A stretch of 64,000 nt of DNA, from the NCBI GenBank assembly GCA_036186865.1, contig AP025045.1, positions 18,527,250-18,591,249 on the forward strand. The letters run 5' to 3'. The translations under genes and the position numbers were made by a program. Of this stretch, positions 1-12,820 are shown one piece after another. The notes beneath the pieces were generated by a model. The model had not been told where the DNA came from. It made no database searches and worked only from the letters and a program-made list of their open reading frames with translations. The stretch's first letter is position 1; each line of letters opens with the position of its first letter. The DNA comes from Eustoma russellianum (taxonomy: Eukaryota; Streptophyta; Magnoliopsida; Gentianales; Gentianaceae).

Positions 1-845
1 ATAATATACATAAAATGAAGTGTATATTCAGCTCCAATATCTTACTTAAAAATGCCACATGTGTACTAGTAAAGTTGAGTTTGAATTCTCCATAAATTTA
101 GCATGATTTGTGGGTGATTTGTATGTGCCAACATGGAATGATTTAGTGGCTGATTTCAACATGTGAGCCACGAAATGTTTGGCTATTTTTGATATATATG
201 GGCTGATCATCTTTATATGGCAAGTACGTGATACGTCGGTGAAGTTTCGGTAGTCACCCGATACGACAATTTTCAGTTTATGACCTTGTAACATGTTGTT
301 ATAATTTTGTCATAACCATGGCTTATATCATATGATATAAGACCTGAATATACTCATAAATATGAGGTGTATATAGTGGTGTAATGTTGATGTACGTTTA
401 TAATATATGTGACGTGTCTGTGGTACGTCGAAATATATGTGTATAGTGCCTTTTTAAGAAAAATATGAACATATATAATTAAGATATGAATGGCGTGTAT
501 ATTGAATGAATGATGAGACTTTCCATTTTCAATTTGTTGCTATCAAGCTTTCTCCAAATATGTCTTCATTTAATGAACTAGTTAGTTCATTAACTTGAGC
601 ATTCCACTTAATGAACTAGTTTAGTTCATTAATTCTGGCACCTAAAATAGTACAAAGACAACAAATGTTTGCCATATGATGTAAGCTTTAACGATTCATG
701 GCTTGTTAGTACGGCAACAATATATATAAACATATGAAGCATGTATATTACGTAAACGTGTGAAATAATAATTTTGTCATGCATTTCGTAAACTCGTACC
801 ATTTAAATCATGCATTTGTAAATCATTCAAACACTTTTTCTCAAC
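1..845 (+). repeat. Sirevirus-type LTR fragment
   Basis: Non-coding, AT-rich sequence that aligns by eye with parts of three other LTR copies in the window (around 18500-19340, 43600-44450 and 60340-61050). Shared landmarks are the block ending in 'tttatgacct' near 275-285, the palindrome pair at 570-593 and 608-632, and the run 'acaacaaatgtttgccatatgatgtaagcttta' split over 659-692. Similarity stops near 845 after 'tttctcaaca', where a different sequence begins. The left edge is cut by the window, so I cannot tell whether this is a solo LTR, a truncated element or part of a full one. Confidence 0.6.
570..632. repeat. Paired palindromes in LTR
   Basis: Two palindromes with identical 11-base arms (TTAATGAACTA and its complement). 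The first, 570-593, has a 2-base centre and the second, 608-632, a 3-base centre. The second is kept near 19090, 44211 and 60928 in the other LTR copies, with only its outermost bases lost in one. The first is decayed in most of them. Confidence 0.8.
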
Positions 846-3362
846 ACTCTCTACTAATCCTCCCACTATCTCGGCCAAGACCAAGCAAGACAAGGAACAA
901 AATCCCCATCTCAAGCCATTCTCTCATCCAATTCCATTTCACTCTTCATCCCCCACTTTCTCACTCAAGAAACATCTTCCTTCTCTCTACTTTTTCTTCT
1001 TCCACTCAAACAAAATATTCTCTCCCTCTCCACCAATCTCAAACTGAGAAGCCTTCAACCCAAAGGGAGTGAACTTCTTCCAATTTCAAGTGAAGATTCA
1101 AGCCTCCAAGCATAAGAATTATCAAGATAAGGACCCTACCTTTCTCCCTAACCACCTTTTCTTTATCCACTCCTCCAAAAAGGTCCAAACTCTCCTCCTT
1201 TAGGCCATCAACCCGTGAGTCACACCAAAGAGAAAGGAGAAGTTTTCTGGATTAGAAAAGAAGGAATCTTCAAGAGATTCAAGGTAAGTTTTCTTAAGAT
1301 TGATTTTAAAACCTTTTTAATGTCTTCTTCTTTAAAGATGACCAATTTTCCCTTAATTTTGGCCATCTAGGCTGTGGGGTACTCAAGCCAAGGGAAACAA
1401 GAAACCTTTTCCATCTTAAGTGTAGAATTCAAAAGAAAAGGCAAGTATTCTTCTTGGTTTCTTCATGCATGTTCAAAAATAAGTCATCTATGTTCATCTA
1501 AAAACTTGGATCATGCATGCATATGTTCAAATGGTGTTTTCATTATAAACATGAAGAAAGTTTGCTTGCATGCTAATTCTATGAAGTCTTGTGTATGATA
1601 CTTGAATGTAGACATGCTTTGGACTGTTGATATGTAAAAGTGTCATGCATGATAAGTTTATGACATGTCTAAGTATCATATGTTCATGCATGTCATATGA
1701 AGTACAAGATTAAGAATGCATGCCTCATTTCATGAAAAGTGTTGGTTATATATCACACTTTCTTGATAAAGTGTATGAACAACCTCACTTTGCTTCAATT
1801 TCTTGTATGTTTCCATGATCATCATCACATATGTGTTTCTCCATGATTTTTAGTGTTTATGCATGTTGATGGACATGATCTTGTTAGGGACAAAATAAGG
1901 TGAAGATCTTAGTGGTTAAAAAACCCAAAAGTGGGATATTTTTGGAGGGCAAACCGAGAGCACCCAAAGAGGGGCAAAATGGGTATTTAACCTAAGAATA
2001 TGACATGGAAAATGAGCCATACATTGGACTTAAGTGCTGAAATTGTTAGGGCCATGAAATCAGTCCAGTACCAAGCATTCATACATGCATACGACAAAAC
2101 AAGTTTTGAAATGAAAGGTTTTAATATATGACATGTTTTTACAAATTATTTTATCTCATGAAATATTTCAAAAGGATTTTATGTGTAACGAACTGTACCA
2201 CGAGACAAATGATCTCATACGACTTTCAAATGATATGTTTATGATAAGTTTACAATGTTACGATATAATTATGATGCGGTGGCCTAACATCGGGTCCTAG
2301 GAGAGGATGTCAGGGGCATAGTTTACGCTATGGCCAAGTGTAACACCATGTCTGGGACCCGTGATCTCTGCCATAATGCGTTACTGTTAGATATATGTTC
2401 GTATGATGTAACACCGTGGTTGGACTATTGGGATTCATATTTGGTACATAAGACTACATGGGGGGATCATTCGGTATGTCGTGGGTACCGTTCTTACGAT
2501 ATGAAAAGTGCTATAGCCAATTTATGAAAAGCCATGTTTATGAATGTTACAAAATGGTACGAATATGTCTTGTTTTAAAATGTTTTATGATACATAAACC
2601 TTTTACGTACTTGCATGAGCATTTTACATGAAATCCGAACCATCACCACTTACACATCCTATACTCATTAGTATGACAGGAAGATGAGCGTATGGCAAGC
2701 ACCTAGATTTGGGACTTAGCATAGTTTATGATTGATAGATTAAGAATGAATGATAATTAAGCTACCAGAATATTGATAAATGAAAGTTAAGGTTTATTCT
2801 TTTATGCACTTTATCTGCTTATGTGTTGTTTGATTTACTTGCTTTACTTATCACTTTACTTGTGAATGGGGACGTGCTATGTTCATCATTTTTACTGCAT
2901 TTATTTTATCACGCTGTCTCCCATACATGATCCACATGACAAACCTGGGCGGAAATTCTTGTTGGGTGATTCGTTATCGCTCACTCTATGTTTTACAATC
3001 TTGCAGAGTCTCAGGATCAGGACTTGGACTACATGGACGACGAGCCAAGAGTAGGATATTCGTGAGCAGTCTAGTGGGCCTTGCTGTTCTAGCTTTTGTA
3101 CTTATACTGTTTCAGACATGTATTCATATCCTTGATGTACTTATGACATTTACTCAGATTTAGTTTATGATGTATGCATGTCGCTTATGTTTTANNNNNN
3201 NNNNGTCGCTTATGTTTTATTCTGTTTATTTTTATTATGCTTCCACTATTTGATACATATTTATGTCGACATGCACATAGATGCTATCAACGCCTTATAC
3301 TTCTCGTAGCAGAGTACGGCATGTGCACCGTGCCGAGACCCTAATCCCGGGCAGGGCGCTAC
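846..3362 (+). repeat. Probable Ty3/gypsy LTR-like sequence, unassigned
   Basis: About 2.5 kb without a credible gene; the short open frames here (such as 1374-1598 and 2330-2527) have no recognisable domain. It holds two diverged copies of a 'gtaacaccatg/gtaacaccgtgg' motif near 2340 and 2408, and ends in 'gggcagggcgctaca' at 3362. That ending resembles the 3' end of plant chromovirus LTRs, and the P450 5' flank begins right after it. No reverse transcriptase or gag is present, so the assignment rests on the ending and on general appearance. It could be a solo LTR or a 3' LTR whose body lies outside. Confidence 0.4.
3195..3204. other. Assembly gap (10 N)
   Basis: Ten N bases flanked on both sides by the same 15 bases (3180-3194 and 3205-3219). 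This pattern is typical of two contig ends that overlap but were joined by a fixed-size gap, so the real sequence is probably one copy of the 15-mer with no gap. Confidence 0.95.
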
Positions 3363-4204
3363 AGTGACAGTTACCCTACATAAATATGGGCATAATCAAG
3401 TGATTTCTACATGGTTTCTTGATATGTTTATTGGATTTGAAGAGATGATTAAAGAAAACATATAATTGAAAAGGAAAAACAAAGTAACAAAAGATATTGT
3501 ATTGCTTTTGTAAGTCATAAGATGAGTTTAAATACGTTTTCTCTTGTTTCACTTTGTGATCTTCATGGATGAGTTTTTAAGACGTATGATTTTAAGATTA
3601 GTTGTATTGTATTTCCACCTCAACTCTTTGTCATAAAGCACACGCAAAGATGAACACGATGACGTTCATTGTGTATGGAGGAATTAGGAAGTGGCTTATG
3701 TTTCTAAGTATCCAATTGTCATTTCGCACGTTCATAAGGTTGGAAGAAATTCTGATGTAGAATATGTACCGACCGGGTTGAGCTCTTTTCACATCCCTAT
3801 TTTTTGGGTTAGTAATTGTTTATGTAATTTTTTATTTACAAAACATTCATAAAACCTCGAATAAAAAAATATAAAGAAAATTAAAAAGTTCTGGAAATTT
3901 TAAGAAAAAGGTAGAAAACAAAATAAATAAGTATAATGAAGAAAGAATGACCTATAAATATTATCCATTATCTTTGCACAAGTGTAATTCACCAAGATCT
4001 CTTGTAGTCCCAGATTCCCATTAATCAGCCAAAAGCAAAAGACATTTTTCCTCGAATTAATCGATGTTAAAGAATCTTTAGTGAGTTCCTATGCCGCCTG
4101 CTTGTTTCTCTCTGGTTGCATAATTATTGAGTCAAGAAACTTGAAAATCACAGAAAGAAAAAAAAAAAACCAAGAAGTGATACCACAACGGAAACAGTAG
4201 TATA
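3363..4204 (+). promoter_or_regulatory. 5' flank and promoter of P450 copy 1
   Basis: This stretch matches 24373-25214 and 49291-50132 upstream of copies 3 and 4. A clear TATA box, TATAAATA, sits at 3953-3960, about 245 bases before the start codon, which would leave a 5' leader of roughly 210 bases. A short poly-A tract lies near 4160. Copies 3 and 4 have 'caatacata' in place of the TATA box. Confidence 0.55.
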
Positions 4205-6407
4205 ATGGTGTCATCAATCTGGATCTGGACAACAATTGCAGTCCTTGCTCTTTTAGCTTTCTTCAAGAAACATGTCAAGAAGAGCAAGAACAAGAAACTG
4301 CCTCCATCTCCAAGAGGGCTCCCAATTCTTGGGCATCTCCATTTACTTGGAAAGAATCCACACCATGATTTTCACAAGCTAGCAAAAAAGCATGGACCTA
4401 TCATGCACTTGAAATTAGGTTTCGTTGACGCCATTGTTGTTTCATCACCTCATTCAGCTGAGCAGTTTCTCAAGACACATGACCTTGTGTTCGCAGGCCG
4501 ACCTCCTAGTGAGGCCGCGAAATATGTCTCGTATGAACAAAGAAACTTAACATTTGGACAGTATGGGTCATACTGGCGTACTATGAGGAAGCTTTGCACC
4601 TTACAACTCCTTAGTAGCATTAAGATCAACTATTTTCAGTCTATGAGAAGACGTGAGCTTTGTTTGCTGGTGGAGTCACTAAAAGAGGCGTCTCATGCTC
4701 GCGCTAAGGTAGATCTGAGTGCTGCAATTGCGTCTTCAAATGCTGATATGGCTTGTTTGATGGTTTTTGGTAAGAAGTATTCGGAGGATGATTTCCACGA
4801 GAGGGGCTTTAAATCAGTGATTCAAGAGTGGTTGAAATTAACCGCTAAACCTGGTTTGGGTGAGTTTTTTCCCTACCTTGGCAGGCTTGATCTTCAAGGG
4901 ATCACAAAAAGGTTGAAGGAAATTAGCAAAACTTTTGACAATTTCCTTGAAAAGATTATCAAGGAGCACGAAGAACAAGAAGGGAAACGAAATTCTCTTA
5001 CTTGTACCCTTTTTGGAACTTATGAAATCTGGAGACATCGATTTCCCATTTGATCTCCGCCATGTTAAAGCCATCATGTTGGTGAGTCAATTTGCCTCTT
5101 TTTTACTGCATGAAATGCAAGCAAAAATGTGGCACGTTTCGTTTAGAAATTTTCTTGCTTATACAATCTCTCAAAAGAATTTGTTTCATAAAAATCTTAG
5201 GGAAATATAAAACTTGATTGCAGGAGAGATGAAGACATAATAATCAATTTTCGTTGCTGCACGTACATTATTTCTTCTTTTTATTCTTTCTAACAATGAA
5301 ATTAAAAATAGTAATAGCACCATATTGGATACCTTGTAGTTACTTTTGCTACAAAACATGTGTACTTTCCTTAGGTCTTTCTGCTTTCCATGTGCACTAG
5401 ATTAAAAATGGTTTCTTGTGCCTTCGCTAGAAATTTAAGCCCCTCTGGACCAATTACGTTCACAAGTATAATCATCTATTTCATCTCAGTGGTTGTACGT
5501 TTGTCTTTAATTGCCTCATTTCCGTTTTGAGCCTTTCTACAGCGTCTGCAAGTTCTGTAGGCTTAACTACCAAAATTATTGCATGTTCTTACGTTATCAC
5601 AAACTGTTGTATCGTGGCGTGCAGATCCTTAAGGATTTGACCTTCAGGTTTGGCATGACAGGTAACACAATCTTTTGACTTTTGATTCTATCCCTTTTCA
5701 TAGATGAAGAAGCTTGTTAAATTCTAATTTGATCAACGGATAAATTAATCAATATTCTACTTGGTTCAACATGTACGCCTCTTCTTCACAGGATATGCTT
5801 GTTGCTTCATTGGACACGTCGGCAAGCGTGATTGAATGGACACTCTCAGAACTTTTGAAACATCCAAATGTAATGATGAAAGTGCAGAATGAGCTAGCAG
5901 AAAAAGTAGGCATGAATAGGATAGTTGAGGAGTCAGATTTAGACAATCTTAAGTACCTAGAAATGGTTGTGAAAGAAGTTTTTCGGCTCCATCCAATTGC
6001 ACCTTTGCTACTTCCTCACTGAGGCGTTGGAAGACTGCATGGTGGAAGGCTTCCACATACCAAAAAAATCGCGCATCCTTGTTAATGCTTGGGCAATAGG
6101 GCGAGATTCTAGTGCCTGGTCTGATGCAGAAAGTTTCATTCCTGAGAGGTTTCTCGAGAGAAACATTGATCTCAAGGGCCAAAACTTTGAGCTCATTCCC
6201 TTCGGTTCTGGCAGAAGAGGTTGCCCTGGAATGCAGTTGGGCCTCACTGTTGTTAGGTTGGTGGTGGCACAATTGATGCATTGTTTTAACTGGGAACTTC
6301 CAGAAAACATGAAAGCTTCTGAGTTGGATATGACGGAGGAATTTGGCATCGTGGTCTCAAGAGCCATCCACTTAGAAGCTATTCCTGCATACCGGCTACA
6401 AATATGA
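4205..6407 (+). pseudogene. CYP736A-like cytochrome P450, copy 1 (two frameshifts)
   Basis: Exon 1 is 4205-5081 and exon 2 is 5792-6407, separated by a GT-AG phase-0 intron of 710 bases. Exon 1 gives an N-terminal membrane anchor, the proline hinge PPSPRGLPILGHLH and the C-helix WRTMR. Exon 2 holds the I-helix (ASLDTS), the K-helix EVFR, PERF and the haem loop FGSGRRGCPG. Compared with copy 4, exon 1 has one extra T in the T run 5010-5014, which leads to a stop at 5051-5053. Exon 2 has one extra T at about 6020, which produces a TGA. Both exons are exactly one base longer than in copy 4. The breaks make a full enzyme impossible unless they are sequencing errors. The family consists of ER-bound monooxygenases of the CYP71 clan, and the substrate cannot be read from the sequence. 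Confidence 0.88.
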
Positions 6408-6774
6408 TTAAAGAATCAAAGAAAGTCATCACAAATATTACTGGTTAAACTCGTCGTTTTTATTTCACTAAGTTACTCATGTTAATGCCTTGTATCATGC
6501 ATTGTTATAATATTAATAACCCCACCTATTTCCTAGGGAGTACAAGGCCAATTATAATTAGACATGTTTTTGTATGGCGCTTCTTCTCCATGTGCCTTAC
6601 TGCAACCGGCTATAGCCCTACCCCATGGGAAGTGAGACAAACTAAAAGAAAATAGCCAGCATCTCTACTTTGGACGTCAGACTTACAGCCGCCACTTTGA
6701 ACATGCAATTGCACTCCCTTGCAATCACTCATCATGATATAAGTTCTGGCCCTTATGCTAGATTATGGATGTTC
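6408..6774 (+). other. 3' flank of P450 copy 1, fused to copy 2
   Basis: Matches the first ~370 bases after copies 2, 3 and 4 (14378, 39456, 52178). Instead of continuing into the long spacer it breaks off at about 6774 and joins the middle of exon 1 of copy 2. No gene is seen in it. Confidence 0.85.
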
Positions 6775-7660
6775 ATTAGGTTTCGTTGACGCCATTGTTG
6801 TTTCATCACCTCATTTAGCTGAGCAGTTCCTCAAGACACATGACCTTGTGTTCGCGGGCCGTCCTGCTAATGAGGGCGCAAAATATGTCTCGTATGAGCA
6901 AAGAAACTTAACATTAGGACAGTATGGATCATACTGGCGTACTATGAGGAAGCTTTGCACCTTACAACTCCTTAGTAGCATTAAGATCAACTCTTTTCAA
7001 TCTATGAGAAGACGCGAGCTTTGTTTGCTGGTTGAGTCACTGAAAGAGGCTTCTCAGGCTCGCGCTAATGTTGATCTGAGTGCTGCAATTGCGTCTTCAA
7101 ATGCTGATATGGCTTGTTTGATGGTTTTTGGTAAGAAGTATTCGGAGGATGATTTCCACGAAAGGGGCTTTAAATCAGTGATTCAAGAGGGGTTGAAATT
7201 AACTGCTAACCCTGGTTTGGGTGAGTTTTTCCCCTACCTTGGTAGGCTTGATCTTCAAGGGATCACGAAAAGGTTGAAGGAAATTAGCAAAACTTTTGAC
7301 AATTTCCTTGAAAAGATAATCCAGGAGCATGAAGAACAAGAAGAAAAACGAAATTCTCTTACTTCTACACTTTTAGAACTTGTGAAATCTGGAGACATCG
7401 ATTTCCCATTTGATCTCCGTCATGTTAAAGCCATCATGTTGATGAGTCAAAATGCCTCTTTTTTACTGCATGAAATGCAAGCATAAATGTGGCACATTTC
7501 GTTTATGGATCTTCTTTCTTATACAATCTCTAAAGAATTTGTTTCATGAAAATCTTAGAAAAGTAGAAAACTTGATTGCAGGAGAGATGAAGAAATTATA
7601 ATCAATTTTCGTTGTTGCACATAAATTATTTCTTCTTTTTATTCTTTCTAACCATGAAAC

Positions 7661-7665
7661 TACAA
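7661..7665. repeat. Target-site duplication (TACAA), left
   Basis: TACAA directly before the 5' LTR, repeated at 13301-13305 directly after the 3' LTR, as expected for integrase-made 5-bp duplications. Confidence 0.95.
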
Positions 7666-8164
7666 TGTTAAAGATGTTAGGTGAATCCTCAAGTAGTGTG
7701 GCAGCTTACTTGAATTGTGTACTGGTCTTGCTAATTAGAAGTGTTAGTTGCCAATTGAATGAAGTTGCACCTGGTTTGTACGGTGGGGCAGTGTGCTTGA
7801 AGAGCCTGCCATCGAAGTAGAGCGTACAGGAGGAAGAGGAAGACGATTGCCTTGGCGGGAGTGTGTTTAAATGGGTGAAATGACGTTATTGCCCTTACTC
7901 ATGCTGTTATAATGTTAGTTAGTTAAAGGGCATAAGTGTAATTTCGATGGTTCTGTTTCTTCTTCTTCAGCGGGCTAGCCTATATAAGTTTGGCAGCTTC
8001 GCATTTGTAGTTGAGTTGTTTTTTCCAGAAAATTCCAAGAGTTTCTTCGTGCCTCCCCGTGCTATCTTCTTATGAATTCGCTTCCTAGCTTCTTAATTTG
8101 TGTTTGCACGGTTTGATTTGTTGTTAAGCATTTGAATTGCTTGTTCTTCGTTAGAAATTTCACA
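7666..8164 (+). repeat. 5' LTR of copia A
   Basis: 499 bp, TG...CA. A TATA box, TATATAAG, lies at 7981-7988, and transcription would start some 30 bases downstream, inside the LTR. Confidence 0.95.
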
Positions 8165-8176
8165 TGGTATCAGAGC
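8165..8176 (+). other. Primer binding site of copia A
   Basis: TGGTATCAGAGC directly follows the LTR and is complementary to the 3' end of plant initiator tRNA-Met. The polyprotein ATG follows at 8184. Confidence 0.9.
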
Positions 8177-8183
8177 GATACTC

Positions 8184-11100
8184 ATGAATTTTGGAACCTT
8201 CGTGATGACGAACAATGGTGGAAATAGTCCTGCTTCCGCGTCTTCACCTAATTTTGTCAGTGATCCTATGGATGATCCTTACTTTATTCATCCTAGTGAT
8301 AATCCGTCTATGGCATTGGTGCAACCGTTGCTTGATGGAAACAACTTTCACAGTTGGAGTAGGTCTGTGCGTAGAGCACTTGAGTCGAAGAATAAGCTTG
8401 GTTTCGTGGATGGAACAATTAAGAAGCCTGCGGATGGAGATCGAAGAAGCAATGCTTGGTTGAAAGCCAATAACATGGTTGCGTCGTGGTTGGTAAATTC
8501 CTTAACTCATAATATAGGCCAAAGTGTTGTGTGGTTAGACTCTGCTGCTGATATATGGAATGATCTGAAATTTAGATATGGAAATGCGGATTCATTCAGA
8601 TTATCTGATCTACAAAAGGAATTTTATTCGATTAAGCAAGAACGAAACACCGTGACTGAATACTATACTAGGCTCAAAAGTGTTTGGGAAGAACTACTTG
8701 TATTGAGATCAATTCCTGTTTGTTCATGCCGTAAATGTAGTTGCAATCTCACTGTTGAAATTAATAAGTTTGTAGAGAATGATTGCGTGATTAAATTTTT
8801 AAAAGGACTGAATGATGAATACGAAGCAGTCAAGTCACAGGTATTGTTGTGTAGTCCTTTACCAGATTTGAAAACTGCTTTTGCTATGGCTGTGAAGCTG
8901 GAGAGGAAATTGAATTATTCTGTTAATCAATCTCAGTTTAATAATAATCCGTCTGTGGTCATGAACGTTGGGAATGTGCCTAGAGGCAATTCATATCAGC
9001 AGAATTTGAATGAGTCTAGTATGCCTTGGCAAAGGTCAGCTGGAAAAACTAACAAGAGAGGCATGGGGAAATCGTATCCAAACAGTTCTAGATCTGCAGT
9101 GTGTACATTTTGCAATATGAGGGGACACACAGTAGACAAGTGCTATAGAAAACATGGATTTCCCCCCGGATACAAACCTAAAGGTCAGGTTAATATGATA
9201 ACGGCTGAAGGCAATCCAGTGCAATCTGGTGATATGTTGATGCAAGGAGGATCAGACAAGGCTCAGTGCTTTGAAGGAACTGATCTGAGGACAACGCCGT
9301 CATTAACCCAGGACCAGTATAACCAGCTGATCAATTTGCTACAGGAACGTCAGGAGAGTACCAGCCAGAAGAATGTTGCAAGTGGCTCAGGTACACTTCA
9401 TACTGTCTTGACAGCACAGCAAACTACGGTCAATGGTAAGGACTCAGGTAATGTATTACATGAGAACTCTAATATGTGGATCTTGGATTCTGGAGCTAGT
9501 GATCATGTTTGTTCATCTATCAATTTGTTTGAGTCATATAAACCTGTTATTTCTGTGTCTGTTGTGTTGCCAAATAAGTCCCTTGCCACAGTCACTCATG
9601 TTGGGACAGTGAGGATAAATCAGAATTTGACTCTTACAAGTGTATTCCATGTGCCTTCCTTTGCGTTTAACCTTGTTTCTCTCAGCAAACTCACCCAATC
9701 TAATCAGTTCCAGGCAATTTTTAAATCCAATTTTTGTTTGATTCAGGACCTCAGAACCAAGAAGATGATTGGTTCAGCTGAGGTAGATCAAGGATTGTAT
9801 TACTTACACGGTAGTACCCACACTGAAACTAGCTCCATCTCTCCTTTTCTGTCCTCACCTTTCGTACATGCTGTTGCCTCTTCAGGTGCAATGTTGTGGC
9901 ACTGTAGATTGGGTCATATGTCCTTGCCAAGAGTTAAAGAAATCCAGAAACTTGATTCTTCTGTCCAAGCCTCTGATTCTCATCTGGATTGTAGTGTCTG
10001 TCCTTTGGCCAAACAAAAGAGAACTCCATTTCCAGTTTCTTACTCTGTAGCTTCTGTTCCTTTTGCACTTGTGCATATGGATATTTGGGGGCCTTATAAA
10101 TACCCCACAATGTATAATCAGCGTTATTTCCTTACTGTGATTGATGATTTTAGCAGATACTGTTGGGTTTACTTGATGAAATCTAAGTCTGATGTTAGAA
10201 ACATCATTGAAAGTTTCTGTAGCTTTGCTTCTGTTCAGTTTGATAGTAAAGTTAAAGTAATTCGAACGGACAATGGTCCAGAATTTTCCATGAATAAATT
10301 CTTTGCTGCTCATGGTATTGTTCATCAAACTAGCTGTGTGAATACACCACAGCAGAATGGTATAGTGGAACGAAAGCATCAGCATATTTTGAATGTGTCA
10401 AGATCACTGAGATTTCAATCCTCTCTTCCTTCTGAGTACTGGGGCTTTTGCGTCCAGCACTCAGTCTTTCTCATTAACATCACTCCAACTCCTATCTTGA
10501 GTCATAAAACTCCTTATGAGATTTTGCATAATAGGTTTCCTTCCTACAGTCACCTCAAGGTGTTTGGTTGCCTAGCATTCGGAGCCAATACACAAAGTCA
10601 CAAAGGCAAGTTTGACGCAAGAGCTAGACGTAGTGTGTTCTTGGGATTGTCACATACCACCAAAGGTTACATCCTGCAAGATTTGAATACTAAGGATGTT
10701 TATGTTTCAAGGGATGTGTTGTTTCATGAAACCAAATTTCCCTTTGGCACAGAAGCACCTTCCTCATCTACCCCCTCTGATAGTTCAATTGGTCATGTTC
10801 CTAGTCCCAGTTCTGGTCCCCCTTGCTTCCAGTCTTTTCATTCTCAGCCTGCCAACCTCCTCCATGATGCTCCTATCTCATCTCCTGCTCAGTCTTCTAT
10901 CCCTTCATTACCTGATAATAGTCTTCTACAGTCAGCTGATATTCCTCAATCTAGCTCACAGTCACCTCCTTCTTCTACATCTACTGAGGGTCTGTACACT
11001 GTCCCAAGCACAGACCTTCCTCCATTGATGGATGGTCAGCTAGTTGTTGATTTGCCTCCAATTCTTAATTATCCTACTAGGCCTGTCAGAGTCAAGAATC

Positions 11101-12820
11101 CACCCAAGTATCTTCAAGATTACCATTGTAATGCTATGTCTCTTCCTTCTGATCAACTGGTCCATACATCTCCCCATTCTTTACATAAAGTGTTTGGTTA
11201 TGATTTGCTAGCTCCACAATACAGATCTTATGTTTTGAGTTTAAATGCACATACAGAGCCTAGCACTTATTCAGAGGCTGCTAGGTTGCCTGTCTGGCAG
11301 GCAGCTATGAATGCTGAATTGTCTGCATTAGAAGCCAACAGGACTTGGACTGTGGTGCCTTTACCTCCAGGCAAGAAAGCAATAGGATGCAGATGGGTTT
11401 ATAAAGTCAAACTCAAGGCTGATGGAAGTGTGGAGAGGTATAAGGCTAGGTTGGTGGCCAAGGGGTACACCCAGCAGTATGGGATTGATTACCAGGACAC
11501 GTTCTCTCCTGTTGCCAAGATGACCACTGTCAGAGTCATATTAGCCTTGGCCGCAAGATTTCAATGGCATATACATCAACTAGATGTGAACAATGCTTTT
11601 TTGCATGGTGATCTCCATGAGGACATTTATATGTCTCTACCTCCTGGTGTGTCTGTAGAAGGGTCCAATATGGTGTGTAAATTGCACAAGTCCCTGTATG
11701 GCTTGAAGCAGGCCAGCAGAGAGTGGAATGCTACTCTTACTAAGTTTCTGCTGGCCATGGGGTTTAAGCAGTCCAAGTGTGATTATACGCTGTTTCTCAG
11801 ACATGATGGTGCTGCGTTTATGGCTTTGTTGGTCTATGTGGATGACATCATAGTGGCCTCCAGTGATGAGGATTCCATTGCTAAGGTTAAACAAGCTTTA
11901 CATCATGCTTTTAAGATCAAAGACTTGGGCCAGTTGCGTTTCTTTCTTGGCATAGAGGTAGCTCAGGCTACAGGGGGGTACACATTAATCAAAGACGGTA
12001 TACTTTGGATCTCTTGGAGCAAACTGGTTTTTTAAATGCTAAGCCTGCTAAGACCCCCATGGAAAGTCATGTTAGCCTGACTCATTTGGATTCTCCTGCA
12101 TTAGAGGATGTCACACAGTATAGAAGGTTAATTGGGAAGCTTATATACTTAACTATCACTAGGCCCGACATTGCCTTTGCAGTTCAGCAGTTAAGTCAGT
12201 TTTTGGATTGTCCCACTGAAAATCATTTGAGAGCTGCACATAGACTTCTCAGATACATTAAGGGAACCATAGGTCAAGGCATACTGTTTCCAAGGAAAGG
12301 AGTGTTGAAACTACGGGCATTTGTAGATGCTGACTGGGGTGGATGTCATGAGACTAGGAGGTCTGTGACGGGATACTGCGTTTTCTTTGGAGATTCTTTG
12401 ATATCATGGAAGGCAAAGAAGCAGTCTACGGTTTCTAGATCATCTGCTGAGGCAGAATACAGAGCCATGGCCATGGTGACTTGTGAGGTTCAATGGCTTC
12501 TGTATTTGTTAGAAGACTTGGGATTAAGGGATCAGAAGCCAGTGGAGATGTTTTGTGATTGTAGGAGTGCAATGTATATTGCAGAAAATCCGGTGTTTCA
12601 TGAGAGGACTAAACACATAGAGATTGATTGCCATGTGGTTAGAGATAAGGTGCAAGAAGGGGTGATTAGATTGATGCCAATACGGACAGAGCTGCAATTG
12701 GCTGACATCTTCACCAAGGCTCTGGATTCAAAACGGTTGTTGCAGCATGTTGGGTCACTTGGGATTCACAATCTTTATGGCAAGCCAAGCTTGAGGGGGG
12801 ATGTTAAAGATGTTAGGTGA
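8184..12820 (+). pseudogene. Copia A gag-pol polyprotein (one frameshift)
   Basis: An open frame of 1283 codons starts at 8184, close behind the primer site. It holds the copia-type gag N-terminus (HPSDNPSMALVQPLL, WSRSVRRALESKNKLGFVDG). A CCHC zinc knuckle starts at residue 307 (CTFCNMRGHTVDKC), and the aspartic protease DSGA is at 435. The integrase follows, with HMDIWGPY near 632 and then DNGPEF and ERKHQH. The reverse transcriptase motif YVDD is at 1218-1221. RNase H (DADWGGC...SAEAEYRAMA) lies in the next frame, ending at 12820. The frame is lost at the G run 11973-11978, which has six G where seven would keep it open. Everything else looks intact, so this copy could still be mobilised in trans. 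Confidence 0.93.

Noticed and set aside
779..1072. Open frame rich in Ser and Pro
   Set aside because: It is a CT-rich stretch at an LTR-like junction with no domain and no sister copy.
5949..6367. Minus-strand open frames over exon 2 of the P450 copies
   Set aside because: They are shadows of the coding strand, repeated in each copy because the copies are similar.
10696..11028. Second-frame open frame inside copia A
   Set aside because: It overlaps the Ser/Pro-rich linker of the polyprotein in another frame; low complexity explains its length.
11973..11978. Reading the copia A frameshift as proven ribosomal frameshifting
   Set aside because: The context A-GGG-GGG is not a standard slippery heptamer and a shift between RT and RNase H is not usual for copia; kept only as a hypothesis.
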